Positions 1 through 9,132 of a stretch of DNA of 64,000 nt are shown here, one piece after another (within the stretch, counting starts at the first letter, position 1; the number at the start of each line of letters is the position of its first letter). The DNA lies in the NCBI GenBank assembly GCA_937775265.1, contig CALKBV010000011.1:62001-126000 (forward strand). The letters are read 5' to 3'. Source of the DNA: an uncultured Pseudomonadales bacterium (GTDB taxonomy: Bacteria; Pseudomonadota; Gammaproteobacteria; Pseudomonadales; Azotimanducaceae). The notes under the pieces are model-generated. The model worked only from the letters and a program-made list of their open reading frames with translations. It was not told where the DNA came from and ran no database searches. A program made the position numbers and the translations under genes.

Positions 1-276
1 ATGACAATCTTCATGTCGGAACATGGCGTTGAACCGGAAATTTTTGTAAAAACATTTACTGATTCCTTCGGGGTGAAGGCAATGTACCAGCAGGCGGTTG
101 CGCGGCAGCGAATCTATCAATCAAACGGCGTTCCCGCGGTTATCGTGAATGGCAAATACCGTGTTGAAGCTGGGATGGTAGGTAACAGTAATGCAGGTAT
201 GCTGCAGGTTGTTAACCACCTTATTGAAAAGGAACGCGAACTTATTAATGCCGGAGCGGATTCAGGGGGAGAGTAA
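1..276 (+). CDS. dsbA: Thiol:disulfide interchange protein DsbA, C-terminal part (truncated by window edge)
   Basis: The reading frame is open from the first base, so the gene begins outside the window and the apparent ATG at base 1 is probably internal. The 91 residues match the C-terminal part of DsbA, the periplasmic oxidase that introduces disulfide bonds. The recognisable element is the cis-proline loop [11 protein letters not shown] (residues 43-53), which packs against the CxxC active site; that active site lies upstream and is not visible. The gene converges with ihfB and the two coding ends overlap by 15 bp. Its partner DsbB is encoded at 29189-29695. Other thioredoxin-fold DsbA-like proteins are possible, but the loop and the helical tail fit DsbA best. 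Confidence 0.8.
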   Translation: MTIFMSEHGVEPEIFVKTFTDSFGVKAMYQQAVARQRIYQSNGVPAVIVNGKYRVEAGMVGNSNAGMLQVVNHLIEKERELINAGADSGGE

Positions 277-618
277 AGGGTTTCTCTGGATTTCGGCTGA
301 TGCTGATGATTCGGGGTTATTACTTTCATCGGCGCGAGATGCATCCACGCGTTTACGCAATTCTTTCCCAGGTTTGAAGTGTGGCACAAACTTCCCAGGT
401 TTATGGATGCCGACTTCGCCGGTTTTCGGATTACGAACAGTTCGAGGCTTACGAAAATGATTCGAGAAAGTACCGAATCCACGGATTTCTATGCGTCCAC
501 CCGACGCAAGGCTGTCAGACATAATTTCAATCAGTGTGTGAACCGCCAGGTCAACGTCCCTGTTGCTTAACTGATCGAGTTTATCGGACATCCGTTTGAT
601 GAGTTCTGACTTGTTCAT
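262..618 (-). CDS. ihfB: Integration host factor beta subunit (HU/IHF family)
   Basis: A 118-residue DNA-bending protein of the HU/IHF family. It begins [14 protein letters not shown] and carries the DNA-binding arm signature [19 protein letters not shown] with the intercalating-proline region RNPKTGE. These features and the R-x-x-R-NPKTGE arm are typical of IhfB rather than HU. IhfB normally ends near residue 94; here about 24 extra polar residues follow (rich in Ser, Asn, Glu). I chose the ATG at 618 because it aligns with family N-termini; in-frame ATGs up to 651 exist and no strong Shine-Dalgarno sequence decides between them. It is not next to rpsA, the usual IhfB context, and its 3' end overlaps dsbA by 15 bp. 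Confidence 0.85.
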   Translation of the reverse strand: MNKSELIKRMSDKLDQLSNRDVDLAVHTLIEIMSDSLASGGRIEIRGFGTFSNHFRKPRTVRNPKTGEVGIHKPGKFVPHFKPGKELRKRVDASRADESNNPESSASAEIQRNPLLSP

Positions 619-651
619 TTGGGTCACCATAACGGTCATATCTGTCATCAT

Positions 652-967
652 ACTAAAATATTTATATGTTTCAATATGTTATGGCAATTTACTAAAGTGA
701 TAAATTAAAAGCTACTTGTTTCTTGCAGATTTAATATTCGAAAAGAAGCGTTATTGCGCTCTACGACGTTGAATCATGTGCGGTGATCAATTAGAATTCG
801 CCATGGCGCACTACTATCTCTTCTGGGCTAACGGCCTTGCTTATACAGTAAGTGATTACTTACATACTTGCCTGCAAAGAATCCTGCGCCGACCCCTAAA
901 CTATCCCTATTTGACGTCGAATTACCGTTCGCCGTCTCAACTTTGTTGTGTCTGTATGGAGAGCTGA
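652..967. other. Intergenic region between ihfB and the IMP dehydrogenase gene
   Basis: This 316-bp divergent spacer holds no convincing gene. The half next to ihfB is AT-rich (about 652-740) and probably carries its promoter. A perfect inverted repeat, GTAAGT-N4-ACTTAC, lies at 848-863 and could be an operator for the IMP dehydrogenase gene. A GGAG ribosome-binding site at 959-962 precedes the ATG at 968. Confidence 0.4.
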
Positions 968-2503
968 ATGGCAACGATTTTAAAAGGTGTATCACGTACT
1001 TTTGCTGAATTCCTGCTGATTCCCAGGTTAACCAGAAAAGACCAAAAACCAGACCAGGTTGATTTATCGACGCCGCTTTCGGCGATCGAACCCAACAAAT
1101 TGGCACGATTCAAGATTAATACGCCGGTCGTCTCTGCAGCGATGCAGTCTGTATCCGGGTCGCGCCTGGCGATTGCTCTCGCACGGCAAGGTGGCCTGGG
1201 CTTTGTTTTTTGCTCACAGGGTATTGCCAGCCAAGCTGAAATGGTCCATCAGGTTAAAGCCCATAAAGCGGGGTTTGTGTTGAGTGACTCAAATACGAAG
1301 ACCGACACCACGTTACTTGAGGTCATAGAGCTGATGAATCGAACAGGACATTCCACTGTCCCTGTCACCGATGACGGTACGGGTAGCGGGAAACTGCTTG
1401 GCCTGATCACAGACCAGGATTTCTGGGTATATGAGGATGACCTGTCGAATACGGTCGGTCAGCACATGACCGCTATTGAGAAAGTGATTTTTGGTGCGGA
1501 AGGCCTTACTTTAAAGGAGGCGAATCGGCTACTTCACCAGCACAAGAAAAATTGTCTGCCAATATTGGATGATGGTGGTCACCTGACATCACTCGTGTTC
1601 AAGAAAGACTATGAAGATCACATGCTTCATCCACATGAACTGCTGGATGGCTCGAAACGATTGTGCGTCGGTGCTGCTATTAATACGCATGATTACAGGG
1701 AAAGGGTCCCCGCGATGATTGAGGCAGGCGCTGATGCGCTGTGTTTTGATTCATCAGATGGGTTCACGGAATTCCAGAAGGAAGGCATCGAATGGATTAG
1801 GCACCAGTACGGTCAGAATATTGTTATTGGTGGCGGTAATGTCGTTTCCGCTGAAGGTTTTGACTATCTCGTTGAAGACGGTGGAGTGGACTTCGTCAAA
1901 GTAGGTATGGGCGGAGGGTCTATTTGCATTACGCGGGAGCAAAAAGGCGTAGGTCGAGGGCAGGCGTCAGCTCTGATGGATGTCGTCCGACGTCGTGATG
2001 AATATCTGGCTGAGACAGGACGCTATATCCCAATCTGTTCTGATGGAGGCCTGGCTAACGATACACAGATAGTCATTGCGCTGGCGATGGGCGCAGATTT
2101 CGTCATGATGGGGCGGTATTTCGCTATGACAGAAGAGAGCCCAACCCCAAAGACCTCTATTAATGGTCAGATGTATAAACCCTACTGGGGAGAAGGGACG
2201 AATCGCGCACAGAACTGGCAGCGATATGCTGAAGATATGTCCACGCGGGAAATGGTCTTCGAAGAGGGCGTTGATGCCTATGTGCCACTAGTTGGCAGTG
2301 TGGCTGAAGTGCTGAAAACAACGCTCTATAAGCTGCGATCCACTATGGTCAATGTCGGCGCTGATGGTCTCTCCGAATTCAGGGAGCGTTCGATACTAAC
2401 CCTGGTATCCGAACAATCCGTGATAGAGGCGGGAACCTCCAGTGTGTTCCAGTTTAGCGCGACCAAAGATATCGAAGAGTCAAACTGGGGTGGTAAGAGC
2501 TAA
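968..2503 (+). CDS. IMP dehydrogenase, divergent Tritrichomonas-like type
   Basis: This 511-residue enzyme should oxidise IMP to XMP with NAD, the committed step of GMP synthesis. It has a TIM barrel interrupted by two CBS-type repeats (about residues 105-215). The catalytic loop is GGGSICITREQKG with Cys320, and the mobile flap ends in the Arg419-Tyr420 pair (NWQRY). This loop and the downstream WGEG segment resemble, as I recall it, the Tritrichomonas foetus enzyme (Cys319, Arg418-Tyr419) far more than ordinary bacterial GuaB, which has GPGSICTTR. It stands alone, not beside guaA. A canonical guaB probably exists elsewhere, so I give no symbol. A GGAG site precedes the ATG. Confidence 0.85.
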   Translation: MATILKGVSRTFAEFLLIPRLTRKDQKPDQVDLSTPLSAIEPNKLARFKINTPVVSAAMQSVSGSRLAIALARQGGLGFVFCSQGIASQAEMVHQVKAHKAGFVLSDSNTKTDTTLLEVIELMNRTGHSTVPVTDDGTGSGKLLGLITDQDFWVYEDDLSNTVGQHMTAIEKVIFGAEGLTLKEANRLLHQHKKNCLPILDDGGHLTSLVFKKDYEDHMLHPHELLDGSKRLCVGAAINTHDYRERVPAMIEAGADALCFDSSDGFTEFQKEGIEWIRHQYGQNIVIGGGNVVSAEGFDYLVEDGGVDFVKVGMGGGSICITREQKGVGRGQASALMDVVRRRDEYLAETGRYIPICSDGGLANDTQIVIALAMGADFVMMGRYFAMTEESPTPKTSINGQMYKPYWGEGTNRAQNWQRYAEDMSTREMVFEEGVDAYVPLVGSVAEVLKTTLYKLRSTMVNVGADGLSEFRERSILTLVSEQSVIEAGTSSVFQFSATKDIEESNWGGKS

Positions 2504-2581
2504 CAGGACCTATAATTGTTCAGGTAGTCAACGGCCGCCGGTTCGGTATAATGGCGCCCGGATTGGTAGTGAGTATATGTA

Positions 2582-3010
2582 GTGAGTAAGTGTAAAATTC
2601 TGGTATTCCTGGTCAGTATCATGATCTCCGGACTGGCTTTTGCCAGTGCTGATGACATTGCTGAAAGAATTAAGAGAGTTGGTGATGTCTGCCTGGAAGG
2701 TGCCGAGTGTCTCTCTAAGACAGTATCGCCAATGGTTGCTGCGCCAATGGTTGTTGCCGCGGGTGGTGCCAGCGTTGAATCCAATTTCAACAAAAGCTGC
2801 GCGACTTGTCACAATGCAGGTATAGCGGGCGCTCCCAAGTTTGCCGATGCTGCGGCCTGGGCGCCAAGAGTAGAAAAGGGCATGGATGTGCTGTATGCCA
2901 GTACAATCAATGGGCTGCCACCAGCGATGCCGCAGAAAGGTATGTGCTTTAGCTGTAGTGATGATGAACTGCGGGCGTTGGTTGACTATATGGTCGACGC
3001 GGCCAAGTAG
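2582..3010 (+). CDS. Class I cytochrome c (cytochrome c5-like), periplasmic
   Basis: A 142-residue exported electron-transfer protein. It starts at GTG and has a signal peptide (SKCKILVFLVSIMISGLAFA, cleavage near residue 22). The haem-binding CATCH motif lies about two thirds into the protein (near residue 75), followed by a Met ligand candidate in PPAMPQKGMC and a C-terminal helix ELRALVDYMVDA. The pair of Cys in CFSCS after the Met region is typical of cytochrome c5. The stretch between the signal peptide and the haem domain (about residues 23-65) is low-complexity, Ala/Val-rich. It converges with comM, 21 bp away. The electron donor and acceptor cannot be told from context. Confidence 0.85.
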   Translation: MSKCKILVFLVSIMISGLAFASADDIAERIKRVGDVCLEGAECLSKTVSPMVAAPMVVAAGGASVESNFNKSCATCHNAGIAGAPKFADAAAWAPRVEKGMDVLYASTINGLPPAMPQKGMCFSCSDDELRALVDYMVDAAK

Positions 3011-3031
3011 GACATCACCTGATGGCACCGA

Positions 3032-4537
3032 TCAGGGCGACCGGTCCAATTTCCGATATCCAATTGCCTCAACTAAGTGAGACGTCGCTATGCGGTTTAT
3101 TCCTGATAAATCCGCGATAGTGCGTGCCACTTTTAGGATCTTGAAGTAGCCCCGGGCGGATATTCCAAGTTGGTTTACAGCGTCATCAAGGATTCGAACA
3201 TCGCCTTTTGATAGCTTACAGTGCCTGGCGATCTGCTGGTTATTCAGGTTGCTGTTCAGCATTCCCTGTCGCTCCAGCATCAACGTTCTTGTATTGGCTA
3301 TGGTTGCCTTCAACTCACAGTTTTTTGGCTCAACCGTGGTCTTATCGCTCAAGGTGCCGGTTGGCAACGGTGGCACCTCGATGTGCAGGTCAATCCGATC
3401 CATTAGTGGCCCGGATAGACGAGACCTGTAGCGATGTATCTGCTGTGCGGAACAGTCGCATTGCCTCGTATCGTCGCCGAAGTAACCACATGGACAAGGG
3501 TTCATTGCGGCAATCAACTGAAAATGTGCTGGATACCTGACCTGCTGTGCGGCTCGGCTGATCCAGATCTCGCCAGATTCCAGAGGCTCTCTTAGCACTT
3601 CGAGCACTTGCCGGGAATACTCAGGAACTTCATCGAGAAACAGTACGCCATTATGGGCAAGAGAGATCTCGCCCGGTTTCGGCGGATTGCTGCCGCCAAC
3701 CATAGCTACCGCACTTGCGGTGTGATGGGGCCTGCGAAATGGCCGCTGTCTCCATTTTTTATACTCGAATAGCTGTCGTGAAACGGATGCAATGGACGCG
3801 ACCTGCAAGGATTCTTCCAGGGTCATCTGAGGAATCAGCGAGGGAAGCCTGCTGGCGAGCATAGTCTTCCCGGTACCGGGGGGGCCGACCATCAGCAGAT
3901 TGTGACCACCAGTGGCGGCAATGGTAAGTGCTCGCTTCGCCGAAGCCTGGCCTTTCACATCTGCCAATGAGGCGACTGCACTATCCTCTGGATCAGGCTG
4001 CCATTGCCTCGGCGTTGCAAGTGGTTGGCCCGTGGCCAGATGCGCCAGCACCTCATGAAGGCTTGAAGCAAGGTAAAGATCCTCTGATTCAGCCAAGGCT
4101 GCCTCAAGCTCACAAGCTTTCGGTACTACAAGCCTCCGCCTCTGGCCTTTGTTGCGAAGCGCGGTGGGCAATATCCCGCGGACTGCGCGAAGTGCTCCTG
4201 TCAGCGATAGTTCCCCGAGGAACTCATAAGAGTCTATGCATTCCGGTGGGATCTGGTTGGACGCAGCGAGAATTGATACCGCTATTGCAAGGTCATATCG
4301 GCCGGTGGACTTGGGTAGGTCTGCAGGCGCAAGATTTACAGTTATCCTTCTTGAGGGGTATTCGAAGCCGCTGGTCGTGATTGCAGCCTTTACCCGATCT
4401 TTGCTTTCCCTCACCGCGGTTTCGGCGAGTCCAACAATCAGCGTTTTGGGTAAACCGGGAGATACATCTGCTTCAACGGTAACCAGTGGGGCATCAATGC
4501 CTAGTTCTGCGCTCGAGAAAGTGGTCGCGACTGTCAT
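3032..4537 (-). CDS. comM: ComM/YifB-family AAA+ ATPase (Mg-chelatase-like)
   Basis: A 501-residue hexameric AAA+ helicase. In Acinetobacter and Vibrio, ComM promotes branch migration during natural transformation. The N-terminal Lon-protease-like domain (about residues 1-175) is followed by the ATPase domain with Walker A GPPGTGKT near residue 218, Walker B GVLFLDEVPEY near residue 298, and a Cys cluster CPCGYFGDDTRQCDC characteristic of this family. The C-terminal Mg-chelatase domain ends at residue 501. An in-frame TTG lies one codon upstream of the chosen ATG at 4537. The gene is often found near glnK, as here. The window does not show other competence genes. Confidence 0.93.
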   Translation of the reverse strand: MTVATTFSSAELGIDAPLVTVEADVSPGLPKTLIVGLAETAVRESKDRVKAAITTSGFEYPSRRITVNLAPADLPKSTGRYDLAIAVSILAASNQIPPECIDSYEFLGELSLTGALRAVRGILPTALRNKGQRRRLVVPKACELEAALAESEDLYLASSLHEVLAHLATGQPLATPRQWQPDPEDSAVASLADVKGQASAKRALTIAATGGHNLLMVGPPGTGKTMLASRLPSLIPQMTLEESLQVASIASVSRQLFEYKKWRQRPFRRPHHTASAVAMVGGSNPPKPGEISLAHNGVLFLDEVPEYSRQVLEVLREPLESGEIWISRAAQQVRYPAHFQLIAAMNPCPCGYFGDDTRQCDCSAQQIHRYRSRLSGPLMDRIDLHIEVPPLPTGTLSDKTTVEPKNCELKATIANTRTLMLERQGMLNSNLNNQQIARHCKLSKGDVRILDDAVNQLGISARGYFKILKVARTIADLSGINRIATSHLVEAIGYRKLDRSP

Positions 4538-4738
4538 CAATCAATTTTACCCGCGCGCTTCTGCCCAGCACTGAGTCATATACTGCTAGTACTGTAAGCA
4601 GATGGCCATTAATGCCGCACGAACTTGGTGCAGAGTCCGACTTCAATGGTCTCCCTCTTGCACCACGCTAGTGCGGGGCTATGTCGGACCTGTCTCAAAA
4701 AGCTATAACTTATTGTTTATTATCATTTTTCTATAAGT

Positions 4739-4753
4739 TGGCACAGTCAATGC
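4739..4753 (+). promoter_or_regulatory. Sigma-54 (RpoN) -24/-12 promoter for glnK
   Basis: The sequence TGGCACAGTCAATGC has the invariant GG (4740-4741) and GC (4752-4753) separated by exactly ten bases and a perfect TGGCAC -24 element. glnK genes of proteobacteria are typically transcribed by RpoN under NtrC during nitrogen limitation, so motif and gene agree. It would give a leader of about 240 nt before glnK. Confidence 0.7.
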
Positions 4754-4888
4754 TCTGTATACAACCGTTCGAGATGATTTACACTATTAGATCAGCGGTG
4801 TTGGACCCCTTCGATTCGATGGAATTGGTAATACCGGTAATGACTAACGCGAACTTGTGCGATTCAAGTTAATGACCCGGAGTGCCAT

Positions 4889-4972
4889 ATGTACGACTAT
4901 TCGCTAGATTTCAAAGGCTTCTGGGCCATGAATGGACTATCATCGGCTCTTGAAATTCGGTACATTGCCTAA
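4889..4972 (+). CDS. Possible 27-residue small ORF in the glnK leader
   Basis: ATG at 4889 opens 27 codons (begins MYDYSLDFKGFW, ends EIRYIA) and closes with TAA at 4970-4972. GGAG at 4879-4882 sits about 6 nt upstream of the ATG, a workable ribosome-binding site. It lies between the sigma-54 promoter and glnK, 32 bp before the glnK start, so it would be co-transcribed. It could be a small protein, a leader peptide, or chance; there is no family I recognise. Confidence 0.25.
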   Translation: MYDYSLDFKGFWAMNGLSSALEIRYIA

Positions 4973-4983
4973 GTTCTAGGTGA

Positions 4984-5343
<360 letters not shown>

Positions 5344-5430
5344 CACGTTACTTTGTAGTTTTATGGGGGCGGTTCATACCCTCCTCCATAATCCCTTTGT
5401 TAGTCGGGTCCCCGAAAGGCAAAATTTCTC

Positions 5431-5436
5431 TATAAT
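5431..5436 (+). promoter_or_regulatory. Candidate -10 box for thrC
   Basis: A perfect TATAAT lies 33 bp before the thrC ATG. No good -35 hexamer is seen 16-18 bp upstream, so the assignment rests on the -10 alone. Confidence 0.35.
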
Positions 5437-5468
5437 GCTCACTTTTAGCATGACCCCATGGAGTCAGT

Positions 5469-6854
5469 ATGCGATATGTGAGTACACGTGGTGGAGTTCA
5501 AGGCCTATCCTTTTGTGATGCTGTGATGATGGGCCTGGCTGATGATGGTGGATTGCTGGTACCAGAGACGATTCCAGATATCAGTAAAGATTTGCCGCAG
5601 CTCGCCGGTAAGGGTTATGTGGATCTGGCCGCATATGTCATGGGGCACTTCATTGATGACATTCCAGCGGCCGAACTACGTTCAATCATTGAGCGTAGCT
5701 ATGAGACTTTTGATGATTCAGCCGTGACGCCCCTCGTCGAAGTTGGCGATATTCATGTCCTTGAGTTGTTTCATGGCCCGACGCTGGCTTTCAAGGATGT
5801 GGCGCTGCAGTTTCTGGGCAATGTCTTTGAATATGTGCTGAATAAACGCGGCGGCCGGCTAAATATCCTGGGCGCCACTAGCGGAGACACTGGCAGCGCT
5901 GCGATTGCGGGCGTCCGCGGTAAGCAAAACATTAATATTTTCATCATGTTTCCGGAAGGCAGGACAAGCGCACTCCAGGAAAAACAGATGACAACTGTTT
6001 TGGACGACAATGTGCAGAATCTTGCCATTGAGGGAAGCTTTGATGACTGCCAGTCGATCTTGAAGACCATTTTCAATGACCTGGCATTCAAGGATGCCTA
6101 CGACCTTGGTGCCGTCAATTCTGTTAACTGGGCTCGAATTCTTGCCCAGGTTGTCTACTATTTTTCAGCTTATGTGCAGCTCGGGTTGCCTGAGCGATTC
6201 CAGGTTGCCGTGCCAACGGGTAACTTTGGAAATATCTTTGCGGGTTACATTGCCCGCCGCATGGGGTTGCCTATTGATACACTGATTCTGGCGACCAACC
6301 AGAATGACATACTGCATCGTTTTTTCACCACCGGTAGATATGAGAGGGGCGAGGTCTACTTCTCCCATAGTCCGGCGATGGACATCCAAGTTGCCAGTAA
6401 TTTTGAACGGTACCTCTATTTTGAATTTGGCCAGGCACCGGAAAAGGTCAAAGAATTCATGAGGGATTTTTCGAATACAGGGCTCGCTACCACTAGCTTC
6501 AACACACTGAATTTCGACGCTGCTTTTACGTCAGGAAGAGTATCCGACGAAGAAACGGTGGCGACAATCGCCAGGATCTTTGAGGAGACCGAGTACCTTC
6601 TCGATCCCCATACCGCAGTTGGGGTTGAGATTGGCCTGGCCAAAAGACGACCGGAAGTTCCGCTGGTCTGCCTGGCGACCGCGCACCCGTCCAAATTTGA
6701 TGAAGTTATTCTGCAGGTAATCCCCGATATTGAAGTAAGTCACCCAACGCTAGAGTTACTAAAAGACCTGCCAGAGCGAAAGACTTTGCTCGAGGGAGAG
6801 GTCGGTGTAGTAAAAGACTTTATTTCGACTTTTAACGATCAACTAGCTTCCTGA
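5469..6854 (+). CDS. thrC: Threonine synthase
   Basis: A 461-residue PLP enzyme that converts O-phospho-L-homoserine to threonine. It opens with MRYVSTRGG, typical of the class, and has the PLP-lysine segment GPTLAFKDVALQFLGN with Lys109. The phosphate-binding loop ATSGDTGSAA and the NFGN segment follow. Its length matches gammaproteobacterial ThrC (about 430-470). GGAG at 5460-5463 is the ribosome-binding site. hom and thrB are not adjacent. Its last 23 bp overlap convergently with the HAD-hydrolase gene. Confidence 0.96.
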   Translation: MRYVSTRGGVQGLSFCDAVMMGLADDGGLLVPETIPDISKDLPQLAGKGYVDLAAYVMGHFIDDIPAAELRSIIERSYETFDDSAVTPLVEVGDIHVLELFHGPTLAFKDVALQFLGNVFEYVLNKRGGRLNILGATSGDTGSAAIAGVRGKQNINIFIMFPEGRTSALQEKQMTTVLDDNVQNLAIEGSFDDCQSILKTIFNDLAFKDAYDLGAVNSVNWARILAQVVYYFSAYVQLGLPERFQVAVPTGNFGNIFAGYIARRMGLPIDTLILATNQNDILHRFFTTGRYERGEVYFSHSPAMDIQVASNFERYLYFEFGQAPEKVKEFMRDFSNTGLATTSFNTLNFDAAFTSGRVSDEETVATIARIFEETEYLLDPHTAVGVEIGLAKRRPEVPLVCLATAHPSKFDEVILQVIPDIEVSHPTLELLKDLPERKTLLEGEVGVVKDFISTFNDQLAS

Positions 6855-7524
6855 TTGCATCAGGAAGCGCCCTTATATCGTCTATAGTCTGGTCAGGGTT
6901 CGACTCACCTTTGATAAGTTTATCGTTTGATCTCATCCAGATGGTGTGCAGACCTACTTCATTGGCTGCATCTACGTCTTTGATGGGATCATCACCCACA
7001 TAAACCATCTCTGCTGGTTCACAGCCCGTATGCGCCAGCGCTGCGTGGAACAGATCTGGTGCTGGTTTTGGGGCGCCGACCTGTTCCGCGGAAAAGGCAA
7101 AGCTAAAACAGTCATTTAACCCGAGCCTGTAAATGTCTGCGTTACCATTTGTAATCGCCCCCAGTTGAAAAGATCGCGCAATGTCCTTGAGTGTATCCAG
7201 GGCACCTTCAAAAAATTCCACTTCGTTTCGTGCTGCTAAAAAGATTTCCATAGCGCGTTCTGCGTAAGAGCCAGCACTTTGTTCGTCAAGATGGGATATG
7301 AGGGAGGTTTTAATAAGTTGTTGCCTGAAGGCTGTGAGTCTGTGGCCCAGCGAGGGATCTTCGCTCAGCAGCGTTTCGCGAATCGGCATTAGCGTGGACG
7401 GTTCGTAGCTATATCCGGGTACTTCTTTTTCAAGCCAGTCAGCCAGGATGGACTCTGCCCGCTTAATAACAGGACCAACGTACCAGAGCGTGTCGTCTAA
7501 ATCGAAGGCGATGACTCGGATCAT
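6832..7524 (-). CDS. HAD-superfamily hydrolase, YigB-like
   Basis: A 230-residue haloacid-dehalogenase phosphatase. Motif I is FDLDDTLW (residues 7-14), motif II TNG near residue 133, the motif III Lys lies in GAPKPAPDLF, and motif IV is GDDPIKDVDAANEVG. The order xerC-yigB is conserved in gammaproteobacteria, where E. coli YigB is an FMN phosphatase and an alternative riboflavin-pathway phosphatase, so a similar role is likely. Its ATG overlaps the xerC TGA by 4 bp, indicating translational coupling. It is the last gene of the lysA-dapF-DUF484-xerC-yigB run. Confidence 0.85.
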   Translation of the reverse strand: MIRVIAFDLDDTLWYVGPVIKRAESILADWLEKEVPGYSYEPSTLMPIRETLLSEDPSLGHRLTAFRQQLIKTSLISHLDEQSAGSYAERAMEIFLAARNEVEFFEGALDTLKDIARSFQLGAITNGNADIYRLGLNDCFSFAFSAEQVGAPKPAPDLFHAALAHTGCEPAEMVYVGDDPIKDVDAANEVGLHTIWMRSNDKLIKGESNPDQTIDDIRALPDAIRKLVDR

Positions 7525-8444
7525 TTATCGGTTACCTTTTGAGACCTGGGATGAGCTTTATCGTAGACATCAGCCAGGTGTTGGAAGTCGAGGTGTGTAT
7601 AAATCTGGGTGGTTGAGATGTCGGCATGACCAAGTAACTCCTGGACTGCACGAAGGTCCTGACTTGATTCCAAAAGATGGCTAGCGAAGGAATGTCTGAG
7701 TGTGTGCGGGTGAACACGACCAGAGATACCCAGGCGAACGCACCACTTTTTGACTCTCTCTTGAACGTTTCGGGGGCTTATTCGTTTTCCTCGCTCACTA
7801 AGAAAGAGCGCTGATTCATCTTCAAGCTTGCCTTTTGGCAGCTGCTCACGAATTTTCAACCAGGTGTTGATAGCGGCAATTGCTCTTGAGCCAACGGGTA
7901 GCACCCTTTCTTTGTTTCCCTTACCTCGCACCTTCATTGAATTGTTATCAAAAGAGATGTCACCCGTATTGCTTCCGACCAGTTCAGCAAGACGTAACCC
8001 GGACGAATAAAATAGTTCCAACATTGCCCTGTCGCGCAGCGCGTGCCAGCCGGTTGTATCGATCTCAAGCAGTCGGCTCACCTGATCGGTATCAATTGTG
8101 GCAGGCAAGCGTGAGTCTGATCTTGGCGCGGAAAATTCCTTCGCCGGATTTGTCGAGCAGATGCCTTCCCGGGCCAGGTAGTTAAAGAAGGTTCGAGTCG
8201 CGGAAAGGCGTCTTTGTAAGGTCTTCCCCGAACGTCCCTGCCTTTTCCCTACGCCGATATAGGTGCGAAGGTGATGTGCTCTTACGTCACGCCAGTCCGC
8301 TATATCCTGGTCGGCGAGCTCTTTTTTCAGTGCTGTTAAGTCTCTCTTATAACCATCAACGGTATGTGGGGATAATTGGCGCTCATCCGAAAGATGAGCG
8401 ATGAATGCTGAGATAGGCTGTTGCAGTTGAATGTCCGCGTTCAT
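7521..8444 (-). CDS. xerC: Tyrosine recombinase XerC
   Basis: A 307-residue site-specific recombinase that, with XerD and FtsK, resolves chromosome dimers at dif. The N-terminal SAM-like core-binding domain spans about residues 8-95. The catalytic residues are visible (numbering from the upstream TTG): Arg152 in SSGLRLAEL, a Lys in the KGNKE beta hairpin, His248 and Arg251 in HPHTLRHSF, His274 in LLGHADI, and nucleophile Tyr283 in TQIYTH. I chose ATG 8444; an in-frame TTG sits directly before it. It follows the DUF484 gene with 3 bp between them and overlaps yigB by 4 bp. Confidence 0.94.
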   Translation of the reverse strand: MNADIQLQQPISAFIAHLSDERQLSPHTVDGYKRDLTALKKELADQDIADWRDVRAHHLRTYIGVGKRQGRSGKTLQRRLSATRTFFNYLAREGICSTNPAKEFSAPRSDSRLPATIDTDQVSRLLEIDTTGWHALRDRAMLELFYSSGLRLAELVGSNTGDISFDNNSMKVRGKGNKERVLPVGSRAIAAINTWLKIREQLPKGKLEDESALFLSERGKRISPRNVQERVKKWCVRLGISGRVHPHTLRHSFASHLLESSQDLRAVQELLGHADISTTQIYTHLDFQHLADVYDKAHPRSQKVTDK

Positions 8445-8447
8445 CAA

Positions 8448-9119
8448 TTATCGGGGCAAGTGTTGCGGTAAGAGCTTTCCCAGAGTCTCGGCAATGAAGT
8501 TAATAAAGAGGGTGTCCATGTCTGCCGTGAAGTATTCCATGTCACTGCTACCAATCGCCAGCATACCAAGATGTTTGTTCTTGTCACGGATGGTAAGAAC
8601 AGCGGCGGATTTAACTTTTTCACTCTGGTCCTGAAACAGGAAATCCTGCTCTCTGGGTCGGAGCGTTCCAAGCGTTGGCACCTTGCTCTGCATCAGCGCA
8701 CCAACATATTTTCTTGCAGATTCAGCAGGAATTCGTGAAGTGAAATGATTAATCTGCTTAGGTTTTCCAAAAACCACCAGCGAATTTGCCTTGCACCCAA
8801 AATCGCGTTTGAGACCCTTTTCGAGTGCTGCGAAGAATTCGGAACTTTGCTTCGCAGCCATCATGCTGAGAATTAGCTTGCGGCTCTTATCAAATATTTC
8901 CTTGTTACGTTCTGCATTCTCAACGAACTCCTTGAGTTGCCTCCTGGTTTTCTTTTGCCGATCCCGGATGACATCCAGCTGTTTTTCGACCAGTGAGATG
9001 GTGCCTTTGCTTTTATGAGGAACCTGGATCTTTAGTAACAGTCGATCCCTGTCGACAAAAAAATCGGGATTTGCCAGTAGGTAGGCGGCGACGTCCTTAT
9101 CGATCAGTTTTTTGCTCAT
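8448..9119 (-). CDS. DUF484 family protein (YigA-like)
   Basis: A 223-residue cytoplasmic protein of the DUF484 family, whose fold is GAF-like. The N-terminal signature VAAYLLANPDFFVDRDRLLL (about residues 8-27) is diagnostic; then comes a basic coiled-coil segment (about 40-80) and a GAF-like C-terminal half. Function is unknown; it is almost always encoded between dapF and xerC, as here. The start MSKKLIDKD at 9119 leaves a short gap after the dapF stop; an in-frame ATG at 9155 would overlap dapF. Neither has a strong ribosome-binding site. Confidence 0.85.
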   Translation of the reverse strand: MSKKLIDKDVAAYLLANPDFFVDRDRLLLKIQVPHKSKGTISLVEKQLDVIRDRQKKTRRQLKEFVENAERNKEIFDKSRKLILSMMAAKQSSEFFAALEKGLKRDFGCKANSLVVFGKPKQINHFTSRIPAESARKYVGALMQSKVPTLGTLRPREQDFLFQDQSEKVKSAAVLTIRDKNKHLGMLAIGSSDMEYFTADMDTLFINFIAETLGKLLPQHLPR

Positions 9120-9132
9120 AGAATATCGGTAC

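Noticed and set aside
117-482. Open frame of 121 codons opposite dsbA and ihfB
   Set aside because: It is a shadow of the two real genes on the other strand; composition is Ser/Pro-rich with no family features.
4681-4872. 63-codon frame upstream of glnK
   Set aside because: It runs through the sigma-54 promoter, so it cannot be expressed from it, and has no ribosome-binding site.
7521-8444. Integron or phage integrase
   Set aside because: Position between DUF484 and yigB and the catalytic layout identify it as chromosomal XerC.
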